Below, piece by piece: positions 31,977-40,074 of a stretch of 40,965 nt of DNA; the first letter of the stretch is position 1, and the number at the start of each line of letters is the position of its first letter. The notes beneath the pieces were generated by a model that was not told the origin of the DNA, ran no database searches, and saw nothing but the letters and a program-made list of their open reading frames with translations. The stretch spans positions 1 through 40,965 of the forward strand of contig JAFEFH010000015.1 in assembly GCA_018240695.1 (NCBI GenBank). The letters run 5' to 3'. A program made the translations under genes and the position numbers. This stretch comes from Pseudomonadota bacterium (lineage in GTDB: Bacteria; Pseudomonadota; Alphaproteobacteria; Reyranellales; Reyranellaceae).

Positions 31977-33695
31977 TCAGACCACACACCCGCGATGAGC
32001 CGACGAGACCAGCCGGATGTATTTGTCGTGCACAGAACCCGGCTGCACCCGGTCGGACAGGTCAGGCGCGCGCCAGTCCTTCATGCGCGTCGCCAGCTCC
32101 TCGGCGGAAATCTCGACGTTCAGCGTGCGCTTGGCCGGATCGATCACGATCGTGTCGCCGTCGCGCACCGCCGCGATCGGACCGCCGCGCGCGGCTTCCG
32201 GCGAGATGTGGCCGATCAGGATGCCGTGGCTCACGCCCGAGAAACGGCCGTCGGTGATCAGCGCCACGTCCTCGCCCAGCCCACGGCCCTGCAACTGGAT
32301 CGTCAGCATCACCATTTCCGGCATGCCCGGCCCGCCGACGGGCCCGACATTGCGCACGACCACGACATTGCCCGGCACGATCTCGCCGGCGCGGATCGCC
32401 TTCATCGTGTCGGCCTCGGACTCGAACACCCGCGCGGTGCCGCGGAACTCGCCCTTCTCCAGCGTCTTGCCCGAGAGCTTCAGCAGGCAGCTCTCCGGCG
32501 CGAGATTGCCCTTCAGGACGCTGATGTGATTGTTGGCCTGGGCGAAAGGCTTCGACACCGGCACCACGATGTCCTGCTTGCCGAGCTGGTCGAGCGTCGG
32601 CACGTCGGCCAGGTTCTCCGCCAAGGTCTTGCCCGACACCGTCATCACGTCGCCATGCAGCAGGCCCGCGCGCAGCAATTCCTTCATGACCACCGGCACG
32701 CCGCCGATCTCATGCAGGCTCACCATGGCATAGGGCCCGTGCGGCTGGAGATTGGAGATCAGCGGCACGCGCTCGCCGACCTGCTGAATGCGCTCGATGG
32801 TGATCGGCACCTGCGCCTCGCGCGCCACCGCGAGCAGATGGAGATACATGTTGGTCGAGCCGCCCATGGCATAGACCGTCGTGATCGCGTTCTCGAAGGC
32901 GCGCTCGGTCATGATATCGCGCGGCCGGATGCCCTTCTCGATCAGCCGGTACAACGCCTCGACCGAGGCCCGCGCCTGGGCGCGCACGTCGGCATGGATG
33001 TCGCTCGCGGCATCGTAGTCCGCCGGATGCGAGGCGCCGCGCGGCAGCATCATGCCGATCGCCTCGGCGATGGTGCTCATCGTGTTGGCAGTGAACATGG
33101 CGCCGCACGTGCCGCTGCCCGGCATCACGTTGCTCTCGAGCTCGAGCAGTTCCTTGTCCGAGATGCGGCCCGCCTCGTTGGCCGCCCGGCCCTCGACATA
33201 GTCGAGGATGGTGAGGTTGTTGCCCTTGGCCGCCCAGTTGCCGAACGACACCTTGCCGGGCGAGCTGGTGCCCGGATAGAGCACGAGGCCGAAGGCGTTG
33301 GTGCGGGCGAGCGGCATCAGCGCGGCGGCCCCGGTCTTGTCGCAGCCCGAGATCACGATCATCGCGTCGCCGTGATGGGCGTAGTGGCCGATCTCGAAGC
33401 AGTCGGCCACGACATCGCGCGATACCAGGCTGTAGCCCGCCGTGGGCGTGCCTTGCGTCAGCGCATCGGACACCGCGGGCGCGCCCACGATCAGCCCCTG
33501 CCCGCCCTTCTCGGCCAGCAGCTCGACCAGCAGGTCGGTGATGGTGCGGACGCGGTTGTTGCAGCGATGGGCGTTGGTATAGGCGCTGGCGATGGTGACC
33601 ACGGCCGAGGCCTTGGCCGTCTGGTCCGGATCGAAGCCCGCCGCCCGCATCTCGACGCGCTGCTTCTTCCAGAAATTGCTGCTGTCCTTGACCAT
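31977..33695 (-). CDS. IlvD/Edd-family dehydratase
   Basis: 572 residues from ATG 33695 with GGAAG about 6 nt upstream. The three iron-sulfur cysteines of the family are visible as C45 (AHRCNNR), C118 ([10 protein letters not shown]) and C197 ([14 protein letters not shown]). The C-terminal domain has [18 protein letters not shown] and [13 protein letters not shown] with the catalytic Ser area. The sequence around these motifs departs from true IlvD (GGCDKxxPGM is replaced), so a sugar-acid or other dihydroxy-acid dehydratase is more likely than branched-chain amino acid synthesis. It is first in an operon with BVMO, GMC oxidoreductase and MHS transporter. It would supply or remove a 2-keto acid. 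Confidence 0.9.
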   Translation of the reverse strand: MVKDSSNFWKKQRVEMRAAGFDPDQTAKASAVVTIASAYTNAHRCNNRVRTITDLLVELLAEKGGQGLIVGAPAVSDALTQGTPTAGYSLVSRDVVADCFEIGHYAHHGDAMIVISGCDKTGAAALMPLARTNAFGLVLYPGTSSPGKVSFGNWAAKGNNLTILDYVEGRAANEAGRISDKELLELESNVMPGSGTCGAMFTANTMSTIAEAIGMMLPRGASHPADYDAASDIHADVRAQARASVEALYRLIEKGIRPRDIMTERAFENAITTVYAMGGSTNMYLHLLAVAREAQVPITIERIQQVGERVPLISNLQPHGPYAMVSLHEIGGVPVVMKELLRAGLLHGDVMTVSGKTLAENLADVPTLDQLGKQDIVVPVSKPFAQANNHISVLKGNLAPESCLLKLSGKTLEKGEFRGTARVFESEADTMKAIRAGEIVPGNVVVVRNVGPVGGPGMPEMVMLTIQLQGRGLGEDVALITDGRFSGVSHGILIGHISPEAARGGPIAAVRDGDTIVIDPAKRTLNVEISAEELATRMKDWRAPDLSDRVQPGSVHDKYIRLVSSAHRGCVV

Positions 33696-34128
33696 ACGCT
33701 TCCGCCCTGACGTCTTTTCTCTATCACTCGATCATAGAATCTGTCCGCCGTCAGGCGAACCGCGACGGCGCGGGGGCTACCGCCAGGCGGCCATCAACAT
33801 AAGGCCTACCACGCGATCCCCAAAAGCGCCGTTCATGCGGAGTGGCCGAGAAAAGTGCTCCTCGCGAGGAATCGCCGATAATGCCGTTCTGCCTGCATCG
33901 CATGCGATTCCTCGCGAGGGCTCGCGAGGAACTCGTTCCCGGGCAACACGCGTCGTGATCGGGCATGGCAGTGCAAGAGCTCTCCAATCCGGGACGAAAC
34001 ACCATCATTGCTTATATCGCAATAATTGTCAATGCGAATATCGCTGCCATCCTTCGCTGCTTGCTCTTGGAAAGGCTGCTCGCGTTGCCTTGGTCGCACT
34101 CAACGCAAAGCGGCGCTTGAAAGAGAAA
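33696..34128. other. 433-nt gene-free stretch downstream of tRNA-Ser, AT-richer in part
   Basis: No convincing gene is found on either strand. The part near 33700-33800 probably holds the dehydratase promoter. A cluster of perfect palindromes lies at 33859-33930. From about 33995 to 34060 the base composition turns AT-rich, with the inverted pair ATTGC/GCAAT (34007-34011, 34019-34023) and a direct repeat ATATCGC (34014-34020, 34038-34044). Position directly 3' of a tRNA gene and composition unlike its surroundings suggest an old integration scar, but no integrase remnant or copy of the tRNA end is seen. Confidence 0.6.
33859..33930. repeat. Cluster of perfect palindromes with TCGCGA cores
   Basis: Within 72 bp: TCCTCGCGAGGA (33859-33870), ATCGCATGCGAT (33897-33908), CCTCGCGAGG (33910-33919) and CTCGCGAG (33921-33928). 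In addition CCTCGCGAGGAATCGC (33860-33875) is exactly inverted at 33904-33919, giving a 16-bp stem with a 28-nt loop. The arrangement suits multiple binding of a dimeric protein or a strong RNA/DNA hairpin. No other copy of it was noticed in the window. Confidence 0.7.
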
Positions 34129-34221
34129 TGGCGGAGGGGATGGGATTCGAACCCACGATAGGGATTATCTCCCTATAACGGTTTAGCAAACCGCCGCCTT
34201 CGGCCACTCGGCCACCCCTCC
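34129..34221 (-). tRNA. tRNA-Ser (anticodon GCT)
   Basis: Read on the minus strand the gene starts GGAGGGGTGGCCGAGTGG and ends with the matching CCCCTCC, discriminator G and an encoded CCA (34131-34129). The T-arm GTGGGTTCGAATCCCAT and a long class II variable arm (TAGGGAGATAATCCCTA) are present, as required for tRNA-Ser. The anticodon loop reads TTTGCTAAA with GCT at 34187-34185, decoding AGC/AGU. Acceptor pairing is perfect. Confidence 0.97.
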
Positions 34222-34369
34222 GCAGCCCGTCTAGGCCCCGGCGACTTCTATCCACGGCGGATGCGCGGCGGTTCTAGCCGCCGAGGGGGCCGAAGTCAAA
34301 CCAAGGGCCGATTTCGCAGGCAAAATCAGGCATTTGGCTCCCTTGGGCGATCTGTGCGACCCTGCGGGG

Positions 34370-35536
34370 ATGAGCACAGAATCAGTCAGTTCGATCGAGA
34401 TGCTGAAGCGCCTCGTGGCGTTCGACACGACCTCGCGCAACTCCAATCTCGATCTCATCAAGTACATCCAGTCCTATCTCGACGACCATGGCGTGAAGAG
34501 CACGCTGGTCCCCAACGAGGACGGCACCAAGGCCAACCTGTTCGCCACGATCGGGCCGGAGACCGAGGGCGGCATCGTGCTGTCGGGCCACACCGACGTC
34601 GTGCCGGTCGACGGCCAGCCATGGGAGACCGATCCCTGGACCCTGACCGAGAAGCCCGACGGCAAGCTCTACGGCCGCGGCACCTGCGACATGAAGGGGT
34701 TCATCGCCGTCGCCCTCAGCCACGTGCCGAAGTTCCAGAAGGCCAGGCTGAAGGTGCCGATGCACTTCGCCTTCTCCTACGACGAGGAGATCGGCTGCCT
34801 CGGCGCACATTCGCTGGCCGAGAAGCTGATGGGCAACGTGCCGCGTCCGCAGGCCGTCATCGTCGGCGAGCCGACCATGATGAGCGTCGTCAACGCGCAG
34901 AACGCGGGCGGCGGACTGAACGCCACCTTCACCGGCTTCGAAGCGCATTCGTCGATGACGCATCTCGGCGTCAATGCCATCCACTTCGCGGGCGAGTTCA
35001 TCCACTGGCTGAACGAGCTGCAGGCCGAGCTGGCGGAGCGCAAGCACCCGCATCTCGATACCGTGCCCAATCACACCACGATCAATGTCGGCATCATCAT
35101 CGGCGGCACGGCGGGCAACATCCTCGCGCGCGAGTGCGTGCTGAACTGGGGCTATCGCACCCTGCCCGGCGACGACAACACCGAGGTCCAGCGCCGCGCC
35201 GAGAAGTACGTGGCTGAGCTGCTGCTGCCCAAGATGCGCGCCAAGCATCCTGACGCCAACATCGTGATCAAGCGGCGCTCCTTCGTGCCGGGCCTGCTGC
35301 CGCAGGAGAACGAGGAAGCCGCAAAGCTCGCGCTCGAATGGACCGGCGGCAACCGCACCTATGCCGTGCCCTACGGCACCGAGGCCGGTATCTTCCGCGG
35401 CCACGGCGTGCCGACCGTGATCTGCGGTCCCGGCGATATCTCGCAGGCGCACCAGCCCAACGAGTTCGTCGCCAAGTCGCAGATGGACGCGTGCGATACG
35501 TTCGTCGGCAAGATGATCGCCTGGGCGGAGCGCTGA
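34370..35536 (+). CDS. argE: Acetylornithine deacetylase-like M20 metallopeptidase
   Basis: 388 residues from ATG 34370; a longer frame to 34334 has no better ribosome site. M20 motifs are in order: LSGHTDVVPVDGQPW (zinc His and Asp), GRGTCDMKGF (bridging Asp), YDEEIGCLGA (catalytic and zinc Glu), IVGEPT (zinc Glu/Asp) and HQPNEFV near the end (zinc His). The segment TINVGIIIGGTAGNILA belongs to the lid/dimer domain. This is the ArgE branch, which removes the acetyl group from N-acetylornithine in arginine synthesis, but many alphaproteobacteria use ArgJ instead and have several ArgE-like deacetylases of other N-acyl amino acids, so the symbol is tentative. Confidence 0.85.
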   Translation: MSTESVSSIEMLKRLVAFDTTSRNSNLDLIKYIQSYLDDHGVKSTLVPNEDGTKANLFATIGPETEGGIVLSGHTDVVPVDGQPWETDPWTLTEKPDGKLYGRGTCDMKGFIAVALSHVPKFQKARLKVPMHFAFSYDEEIGCLGAHSLAEKLMGNVPRPQAVIVGEPTMMSVVNAQNAGGGLNATFTGFEAHSSMTHLGVNAIHFAGEFIHWLNELQAELAERKHPHLDTVPNHTTINVGIIIGGTAGNILARECVLNWGYRTLPGDDNTEVQRRAEKYVAELLLPKMRAKHPDANIVIKRRSFVPGLLPQENEEAAKLALEWTGGNRTYAVPYGTEAGIFRGHGVPTVICGPGDISQAHQPNEFVAKSQMDACDTFVGKMIAWAER

Positions 35537-35560
35537 CGGCGGAACGCCAACTCTGTCGCG

Positions 35561-35938
35561 CTAGCCCGCGCAGACCGGGCGTTCGAGGCGCAGCACGTCG
35601 TGCTGACGGAAGCGCTTGCGGTAGACGTCCACCAAGGCGGTGACCTTGGCGCGGAAGTCCGGCGCATCGAAGACCACGATCACGACAAGCTTGCTGGGCT
35701 CGCGCGTGATCGTGCCCGAGGGTTCGCGATATTGGCCGGCGGCATCGAGCACGGTGAAGCCGTTGGGAAAGCGCGGCGTCACCTCGGCCGCGAGGAAGTC
35801 CGCCCACTCCGCGTCGCTCACCTTGCCGCCGCCCTCGATGCTGCGGCCGAAGAACAGATCGACCTCGACGGCAGGCTTCAGCGGCGTCGCGCACGACGGC
35901 GCCGGCTGCGGGGCGCAGGCGCCCAGCAGCAGAGCCAT
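35561..35938 (-). CDS. DUF3574 lipoprotein
   Basis: 125 residues from ATG 35938. The core VEVDLFFGRSIEGGGKVSDA followed by FLAAEVTPRFPNGFTVLDA and PSKLVVIVVFD is the DUF3574 pattern; its biochemical role is unknown. The N-terminus MALLLGAC has a lipobox (L-G-A-C8) but an unusually short, uncharged signal. The frame stays open upstream without ATG, GTG or TTG, so a non-standard start inside the preceding GST gene's end may give a normal signal. It lies 16 nt behind the GST stop and is probably co-transcribed with it. Confidence 0.8.
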   Translation of the reverse strand: MALLLGACAPQPAPSCATPLKPAVEVDLFFGRSIEGGGKVSDAEWADFLAAEVTPRFPNGFTVLDAAGQYREPSGTITREPSKLVVIVVFDAPDFRAKVTALVDVYRKRFRQHDVLRLERPVCAG

Positions 35939-35954
35939 CGCGAGGATGACGGTC

Positions 35955-36581
35955 CTAGTTGAGATAGGGCACCGCCATGCCCTTGGTCACCGCCGGCCGC
36001 GCGTTGATCGCGTCGTACCAGCGCTTCACGTTGGCGAAGTCGGCCAGGTTCACCTGGTGCCACTCGTGCCGCGCCGTCCACGGGAAGATCGCCATGTCGG
36101 CGATCGTGTAGTCCGCGCCGGCCGCATAGGTGTTGGTGGCAAGCTGCTTGTCGAGCACGCCGTAGAGGCGCTTGGCTTCGTCGACATAGCGCTTGATGCC
36201 GTACTCGATCTTGGTCGGCGCGGCGCGCAGGAAGTGATGCGCCTGGCCGAACATCGGGCCGACGCCGCCCATCTGCCACATCAGCCACTCGAGCGACTTG
36301 TACTTGGCAGCCGGATCCTTCGGCAGGAACTTGCCGGTCTTCTCGGCGAGGTAGATCAGGATGGCACCCGATTCGAAGACGCTGATCGGCTTGCCGCCCG
36401 GACCGTCGGGGTCGAGGATCGCCGGGATGCGGTTGTTCGGGCTGATCTTCAGGAACTCGGGCTTGAACTGCTCGCCCTTGGAGATGTCGACCTTGTGCAC
36501 GCTGTAGGGCAACCCGCACTCCTCGAGCATGATGGAGACCTTGCGGCCGTTGGGCGTGCCCCAGGTATGAAGTTCGATCAT
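35955..36581 (-). CDS. Glutathione S-transferase, Nu-class (YfcG/YghU-like)
   Basis: 208 residues from ATG 36581. The N-terminal motif TPNGRKVSIMLEECGLPY contains the TPNG sequence typical of Nu-class enzymes, which hold two glutathione molecules and act as disulfide-bond reductases. Other landmarks are SPNNRIPAILDPDG (cis-Pro loop), FESGAILIYLAEK and GADYTIADMAIFPWT. AGGGGA about 10 nt upstream serves as ribosome site. Expected role is thiol-disulfide or peroxide reduction in the cytoplasm. It precedes the DUF3574 lipoprotein gene. Confidence 0.92.
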   Translation of the reverse strand: MIELHTWGTPNGRKVSIMLEECGLPYSVHKVDISKGEQFKPEFLKISPNNRIPAILDPDGPGGKPISVFESGAILIYLAEKTGKFLPKDPAAKYKSLEWLMWQMGGVGPMFGQAHHFLRAAPTKIEYGIKRYVDEAKRLYGVLDKQLATNTYAAGADYTIADMAIFPWTARHEWHQVNLADFANVKRWYDAINARPAVTKGMAVPYLN

Positions 36582-36613
36582 CGACGCAGGTCCCCTTCTT
36601 CAAGCTTCTCGTT

Positions 36614-37231
36614 CTAGACGTCTTCCGAATCGTCGAAACCGGAATCCCCGGAGTCGCCGGCGGCGAGATCATAGTCGTCGGCGGCGCCGTCGTCCTGTGC
36701 GAGGTCCGCGGAATTGCCCGTAGAACTGAACGTGTCGGACGGCATGGGCGGCATCATCGCGTTGGCGCTGGATGCGCCGAACGGCCCCGGATTGTGGCCC
36801 AGCATGTTGCGGATGCCCTCGAACAGCAACGCGCCGCCCGCGACGCCGGCCGCGGTGGTGAGCGCCTGGCGCAGGAAGCCGCCACCGCCGCCCATCTGCG
36901 CTTGCGGCGGCGCGGCGGCCGGCGGGGCGGCGGGCGTGGACGGCACCGACGCCCTGCCCCACGGTCCGATCTTGGGCGCGCTCGCCAGGAAGCCCGGCGC
37001 CGCGGCGGGCGCGGCTCCCGCCTTGGCTTCGAGTTCGGCGATGCGATCCTGTGCCGCCTTCAATGCCTGCTCCTGCACAAGCACTGTCTGTACCAGAAGA
37101 TAGGGCGCACCAGGCTGGCTCGCGATCGCGCTGCCGATCAGCCGGTCGGCGTCGGGATCGCGCGGCTGGCTTTCGAAGGGCTTGAGACGGCCGAACAGGC
37201 CGCCGATCAGGTCGCGTTCTTCTGGCTGCAT
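36614..37231 (-). CDS. DUF2076 domain protein
   Basis: 205 residues from ATG 37231. The first 70 residues (MQPEERDLIGGLFGRLKPFE, QPRDPDADRLI, LVQTVLVQEQALKAAQDRI) match the DUF2076 pattern, a helical domain that may be coiled-coil. An Ala/Pro-rich linker follows, then GGGGGFLRQALTTAAGVAGGALLFEGI, a Gly-rich hydrophobic segment that could enter a membrane. The C-terminal 30 residues are strongly acidic (DDGAADDYDLAAGD). Function is unknown; the acidic tail and linker suggest a surface or periplasmic association. It stands as a single gene. Confidence 0.85.
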   Translation of the reverse strand: MQPEERDLIGGLFGRLKPFESQPRDPDADRLIGSAIASQPGAPYLLVQTVLVQEQALKAAQDRIAELEAKAGAAPAAAPGFLASAPKIGPWGRASVPSTPAAPPAAAPPQAQMGGGGGFLRQALTTAAGVAGGALLFEGIRNMLGHNPGPFGASSANAMMPPMPSDTFSSTGNSADLAQDDGAADDYDLAAGDSGDSGFDDSEDV

Positions 37232-37322
37232 TGACGACGCCTCCCGCCCTCCAGGGCCCCGTCAACGTGGTTGTCCGGTCCCGGAGCGTCAAGGGCACCC
37301 GGCCCACCCGGCCATCGCACGC

Positions 37323-38615
37323 CTAGTTGCCCGTCAGCGCCTGATAGACCAGATCGCGCATCAGGTAGCGGTACGGCAGGCGCGCGGTCTGCGACTGCAT
37401 CATGAACACCACGTACATGCGCTCGCGCGGGTCGTGCCAGAAATAGGTGCCGTAAGCGCCGCCCCAGTAGTAGTCGCCGATCGAGCCCGGCAGCGGGTTG
37501 CGGCCTTGATCCGTGCGCACCGCGAAGCCCAGGCCGAAGCCCTGGCCCATGCGCGCGCTCGGCTCCAGCGCCTCGAAGCGGTACATGTCGTCGCCCATCT
37601 TGATGTCGGGCGGCAGGTGGTTGGCGGTCATCAGGTCGATCGACTTGCGCGAGATGATGCGCACGCCGTCGAGCTGGCCGCCGCCCGCGAACATCTGGAG
37701 GAAACGCGCATAGTCGGCCGCCGTCGAGACCATGCCGCCGCCGCCGGACTTCCACGTCGACTTGAAGGTGATGTCCGGGATCTTCGGCAGCTCGTTCTTC
37801 GGCCCCTCCTTCTGCGGATGGGCGGCGCGATCCTTCTTGTCGGGCGCGGCGTCGAAGCCGGTGTCGCCCATGCGCAGCGGCCTGGTGATGCGCTCCTCGA
37901 TGAACTTGTCGAGCGTCGTGCCCGAGGCGACCTCGATCACGCGGCCCAGCACGTCGGTCGACATGGAATATTCCCAGTGCGTGCCGGGCTGGTAGAGCAG
38001 CGCGAGCTTGGCGAGCTTCTCCACCATCTCCGCATTGGTCTGGTCGGGTACGGCGACCTTCATGTCCATGTAGGACTGCTTCACCGGGTTGCTGCCCACT
38101 GCGCCGTAGGTCAGGCCCGAGGTGTGGCGCAGCAGGTCCTGCACGGTCATCGGCCGGGTCTGCGGCTCCAGTCCCATCTCGACCGTGCCGTCGGCGTCGG
38201 TGCGCTTCACCGAGACCTTGGTGTCGGCGAAGGCCGGAATGTATTTCGACACCGGATCGGCGAGCGAGAGCTTGCCTTCCTCCATCAGGATCATCGCGGC
38301 GACCGCGACCATGGGCTTGGTCATCGACGCGATGCGGAAGATCGTGTCGGTCTTCATCGGCGCCTTGGCATCCTTGTCGCGATAGCCGTAGGCGTCGAAC
38401 AGCACGATCTTGCCGTTGCGCGCGATCAGCACGACGGCGCCCGGCAGCTCGCCCGCCTTGACGCCCTCGTTGATGCGTTCGCCGATGCGCTTCAGCCGGA
38501 TCGAGGAGAAGCCCACTTCCTCCGGCGACTGCGCCTTGGGAATGCCCTGCGCCGCGGCGACACCGCAGACGGACAGCGCCAGGGCCGCGAGTCCCACCGT
38601 GCGGATGATCGTCAT
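37323..38615 (-). CDS. Serine beta-lactamase-fold (class C/PBP4*-like) hydrolase, exported
   Basis: 430 residues from ATG 38615, with GAGGAGGGGG directly upstream. A signal peptide (MTIIRTVGLAALALSVCGVAAAQ) predicts export. The catalytic S97-M-T-K100 tetrad motif sits in FRIASMTKPM; the second motif is HWEYSMSTDVLG, with Tyr in place of the Y-x-N; the third is near KSGGGGMVSTAADYARF, where class C enzymes have KTG-like sequence elsewhere. This fold includes esterases, D-aminopeptidases and carboxypeptidases, and the lack of Y-x-N makes an esterase more likely than a true beta-lactamase. It follows a GST gene by 28 nt in the same transcript. Confidence 0.9.
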   Translation of the reverse strand: MTIIRTVGLAALALSVCGVAAAQGIPKAQSPEEVGFSSIRLKRIGERINEGVKAGELPGAVVLIARNGKIVLFDAYGYRDKDAKAPMKTDTIFRIASMTKPMVAVAAMILMEEGKLSLADPVSKYIPAFADTKVSVKRTDADGTVEMGLEPQTRPMTVQDLLRHTSGLTYGAVGSNPVKQSYMDMKVAVPDQTNAEMVEKLAKLALLYQPGTHWEYSMSTDVLGRVIEVASGTTLDKFIEERITRPLRMGDTGFDAAPDKKDRAAHPQKEGPKNELPKIPDITFKSTWKSGGGGMVSTAADYARFLQMFAGGGQLDGVRIISRKSIDLMTANHLPPDIKMGDDMYRFEALEPSARMGQGFGLGFAVRTDQGRNPLPGSIGDYYWGGAYGTYFWHDPRERMYVVFMMQSQTARLPYRYLMRDLVYQALTGN

Positions 38616-38643
38616 TCCCCCTCCTCTTCCTTGCGCATCGACG

Positions 38644-39270
38644 CTAAGCCGCGTCCTGCTTGGGCAGCACGTCCTCGTACTTCTTGAAGCCCGCGAGCTT
38701 CTCGATGCGGCCCATCCAGCCCTTGATGTTGGCGTAGGGCGCGAGGTCGATCTCGGCCTCACCGGCATAGTGGACGTCGCCGTAGACGCCGACGTCGGCC
38801 ACGGTGACGCTGTCGCCGACCAGGAACGGATGCTTGGCCAGTTCGCCGTCGAGCACCTTCAGCGCGTCGTTCGCCATGCCGACATACATCTTGTAGACGC
38901 TGTCCTCGGCCTTCATGAAGCCGCGCTTGATGGCGCGCGGGCGGTAGATGTTCGGCGCCAGCCGGTCGTACTCCCAGAAAAGCCACTCGCGCACCCGCGC
39001 CTTCTCGTCGGGCGTCTTGCCGCCCATCTTGCCGAACTTCTCGGCGAGATGGAGCAGGATCGAACCCGACTGGCAGAGCTTGAGGTTGCCGTCGACCAGC
39101 GCCGGCACCTGGCCGTAGCGGTTGATCTCGAGGTAGCCCGGCTCCTTGTGCGCGCCGGCCCGCAGGTCGACGTGCTTGTAGGCGAAATCCTGCCCCATCA
39201 GGGCCATGGCGAGGCCCGCTTTGTAGGTCGGACCGGACAGCCAGATACCGTGCAGAACCATCTTGGACAT
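38644..39270 (-). CDS. Glutathione S-transferase family protein
   Basis: 208 residues from ATG 39270 with AAGGGAG 7 nt upstream. The N-terminal half begins MSKMVLHGIWLSGPTYKAGL, with INRYGQVPALVDGN (cis-Pro loop) and LCQSGSILLHLAEKFG (glutathione-binding S-x-x-I helix). The C-terminal half has VGDSVTVADVGVYGDVHYAG, the N-capping box. It is unlike the other three GSTs of the window in the substrate half. It leads a two-gene transcript with the beta-lactamase-fold hydrolase. Confidence 0.92.
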   Translation of the reverse strand: MSKMVLHGIWLSGPTYKAGLAMALMGQDFAYKHVDLRAGAHKEPGYLEINRYGQVPALVDGNLKLCQSGSILLHLAEKFGKMGGKTPDEKARVREWLFWEYDRLAPNIYRPRAIKRGFMKAEDSVYKMYVGMANDALKVLDGELAKHPFLVGDSVTVADVGVYGDVHYAGEAEIDLAPYANIKGWMGRIEKLAGFKKYEDVLPKQDAA

Positions 39271-39312
39271 TCTTCGCTCCCTTAAGGATTTGACCTCGCC
39301 GGATTAGCATGT

Positions 39313-40074
39313 ATGACCGCAACCATGAAGATTTCCGCCCGCGACATCGATCACCTGACCCTGAACACCACCGATCCCGGCACCGTGGCCGCCAAGCTGG
39401 AGAAGCTCGGTTTCACGCTGACGCCCGACGGCGTGTGGCCGCGCTGCATCTGCTTCGTGCCGGCCGACGAGGACATCCCCAACTACATCGAGATCGCCGA
39501 GAGCCCGGTCGATTTCATGAACGTGGCCATGAACGTCGAGAAGCTGAAGGGCGAGAAGCGCACCTTCAAGTGGGAGGGCAACGACGGCGACATCACGGGC
39601 AGCCTGATCGTCGGCGAAGGCGGCGGCCCGGTGCCGTGGCTCACGGTCCAGCAGTTCAATCCCGAATCCTTCGTCGAGCCCGAGCTGGTGGTCCATCCCA
39701 ACGGCGCGCTGGCCTTCATCTGCGTGCACGTCGTGGCCGACGATCCCAAGGCGATCGCCAAGCAGCTGGCGGCGACGTGGGACGGCCGCGCCGAGGAAGT
39801 GCTCGACGGCTGCGAGCTGGTCCGCACCGGCATGGTCGAACTCCTCATCTGGACGCCCGCCGCGTGGCAGAAGGAATACAAGGCGATCGAACCGATGGAG
39901 CCCGCGCGCAAGCCGGCGATCACCGGCATCGCCGTCGCCATCGAGCGCGCCCGCCCGCTCCAGGCGCTGCTGCGCGCCAACAACGTGCCGTTCTCGCTCA
40001 CCGAGGGCGACCGCATCCTGGTCGCGCCCGAGCAGACCGGCGGCCTCGTCATCGAATTCATGCCGCAGACATAG
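39313..40074 (+). CDS. VOC-fold (glyoxalase/bleomycin-resistance-like) protein
   Basis: 253 residues from ATG 39313; an ATG four codons later is also possible and neither has a clear ribosome site. The N-terminus ARDIDHLTLNTTDPGTVAAK is the first beta-alpha-beta-beta-beta module with a metal-type His, and NYIEIAES closes it with a Glu. Later modules (ALAFICVHVVADDPKAIAK and ITGIAVAIERARPLQ) repeat the pattern, so it is a multi-module VOC protein like the glyoxalase-like domain group. The reaction is unknown. It is divergent from the GST gene by 42 nt and its stop abuts the stop of the convergent lactonase-like gene. Confidence 0.82.
   Translation: MTATMKISARDIDHLTLNTTDPGTVAAKLEKLGFTLTPDGVWPRCICFVPADEDIPNYIEIAESPVDFMNVAMNVEKLKGEKRTFKWEGNDGDITGSLIVGEGGGPVPWLTVQQFNPESFVEPELVVHPNGALAFICVHVVADDPKAIAKQLAATWDGRAEEVLDGCELVRTGMVELLIWTPAAWQKEYKAIEPMEPARKPAITGIAVAIERARPLQALLRANNVPFSLTEGDRILVAPEQTGGLVIEFMPQT

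Noticed and set aside
31877..31987. N-terminal extension of the BVMO frame through the inverted repeat
   Set aside because: The extension is a translated REP-like element; the FAD loop begins normally a few residues after ATG 31876.
33751..34008. 85-residue minus-strand frame in the gene-free region
   Set aside because: No ribosome site, no domain pattern, and it runs through the palindrome cluster; composition looks non-coding.
33592..34161. Plus-strand frame ending in WRRGWDSNPR
   Set aside because: It reads across the dehydratase start and the tRNA-Ser gene; this C-terminal string is a common artefact of translating tRNA-Ser.
34267..34282. GGCGG-loop-CCGCC hairpin between tRNA-Ser and the ArgE-like gene
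   Set aside because: A 5-bp GC stem without a T-run; it is not convincing as a terminator or regulatory RNA in this composition.
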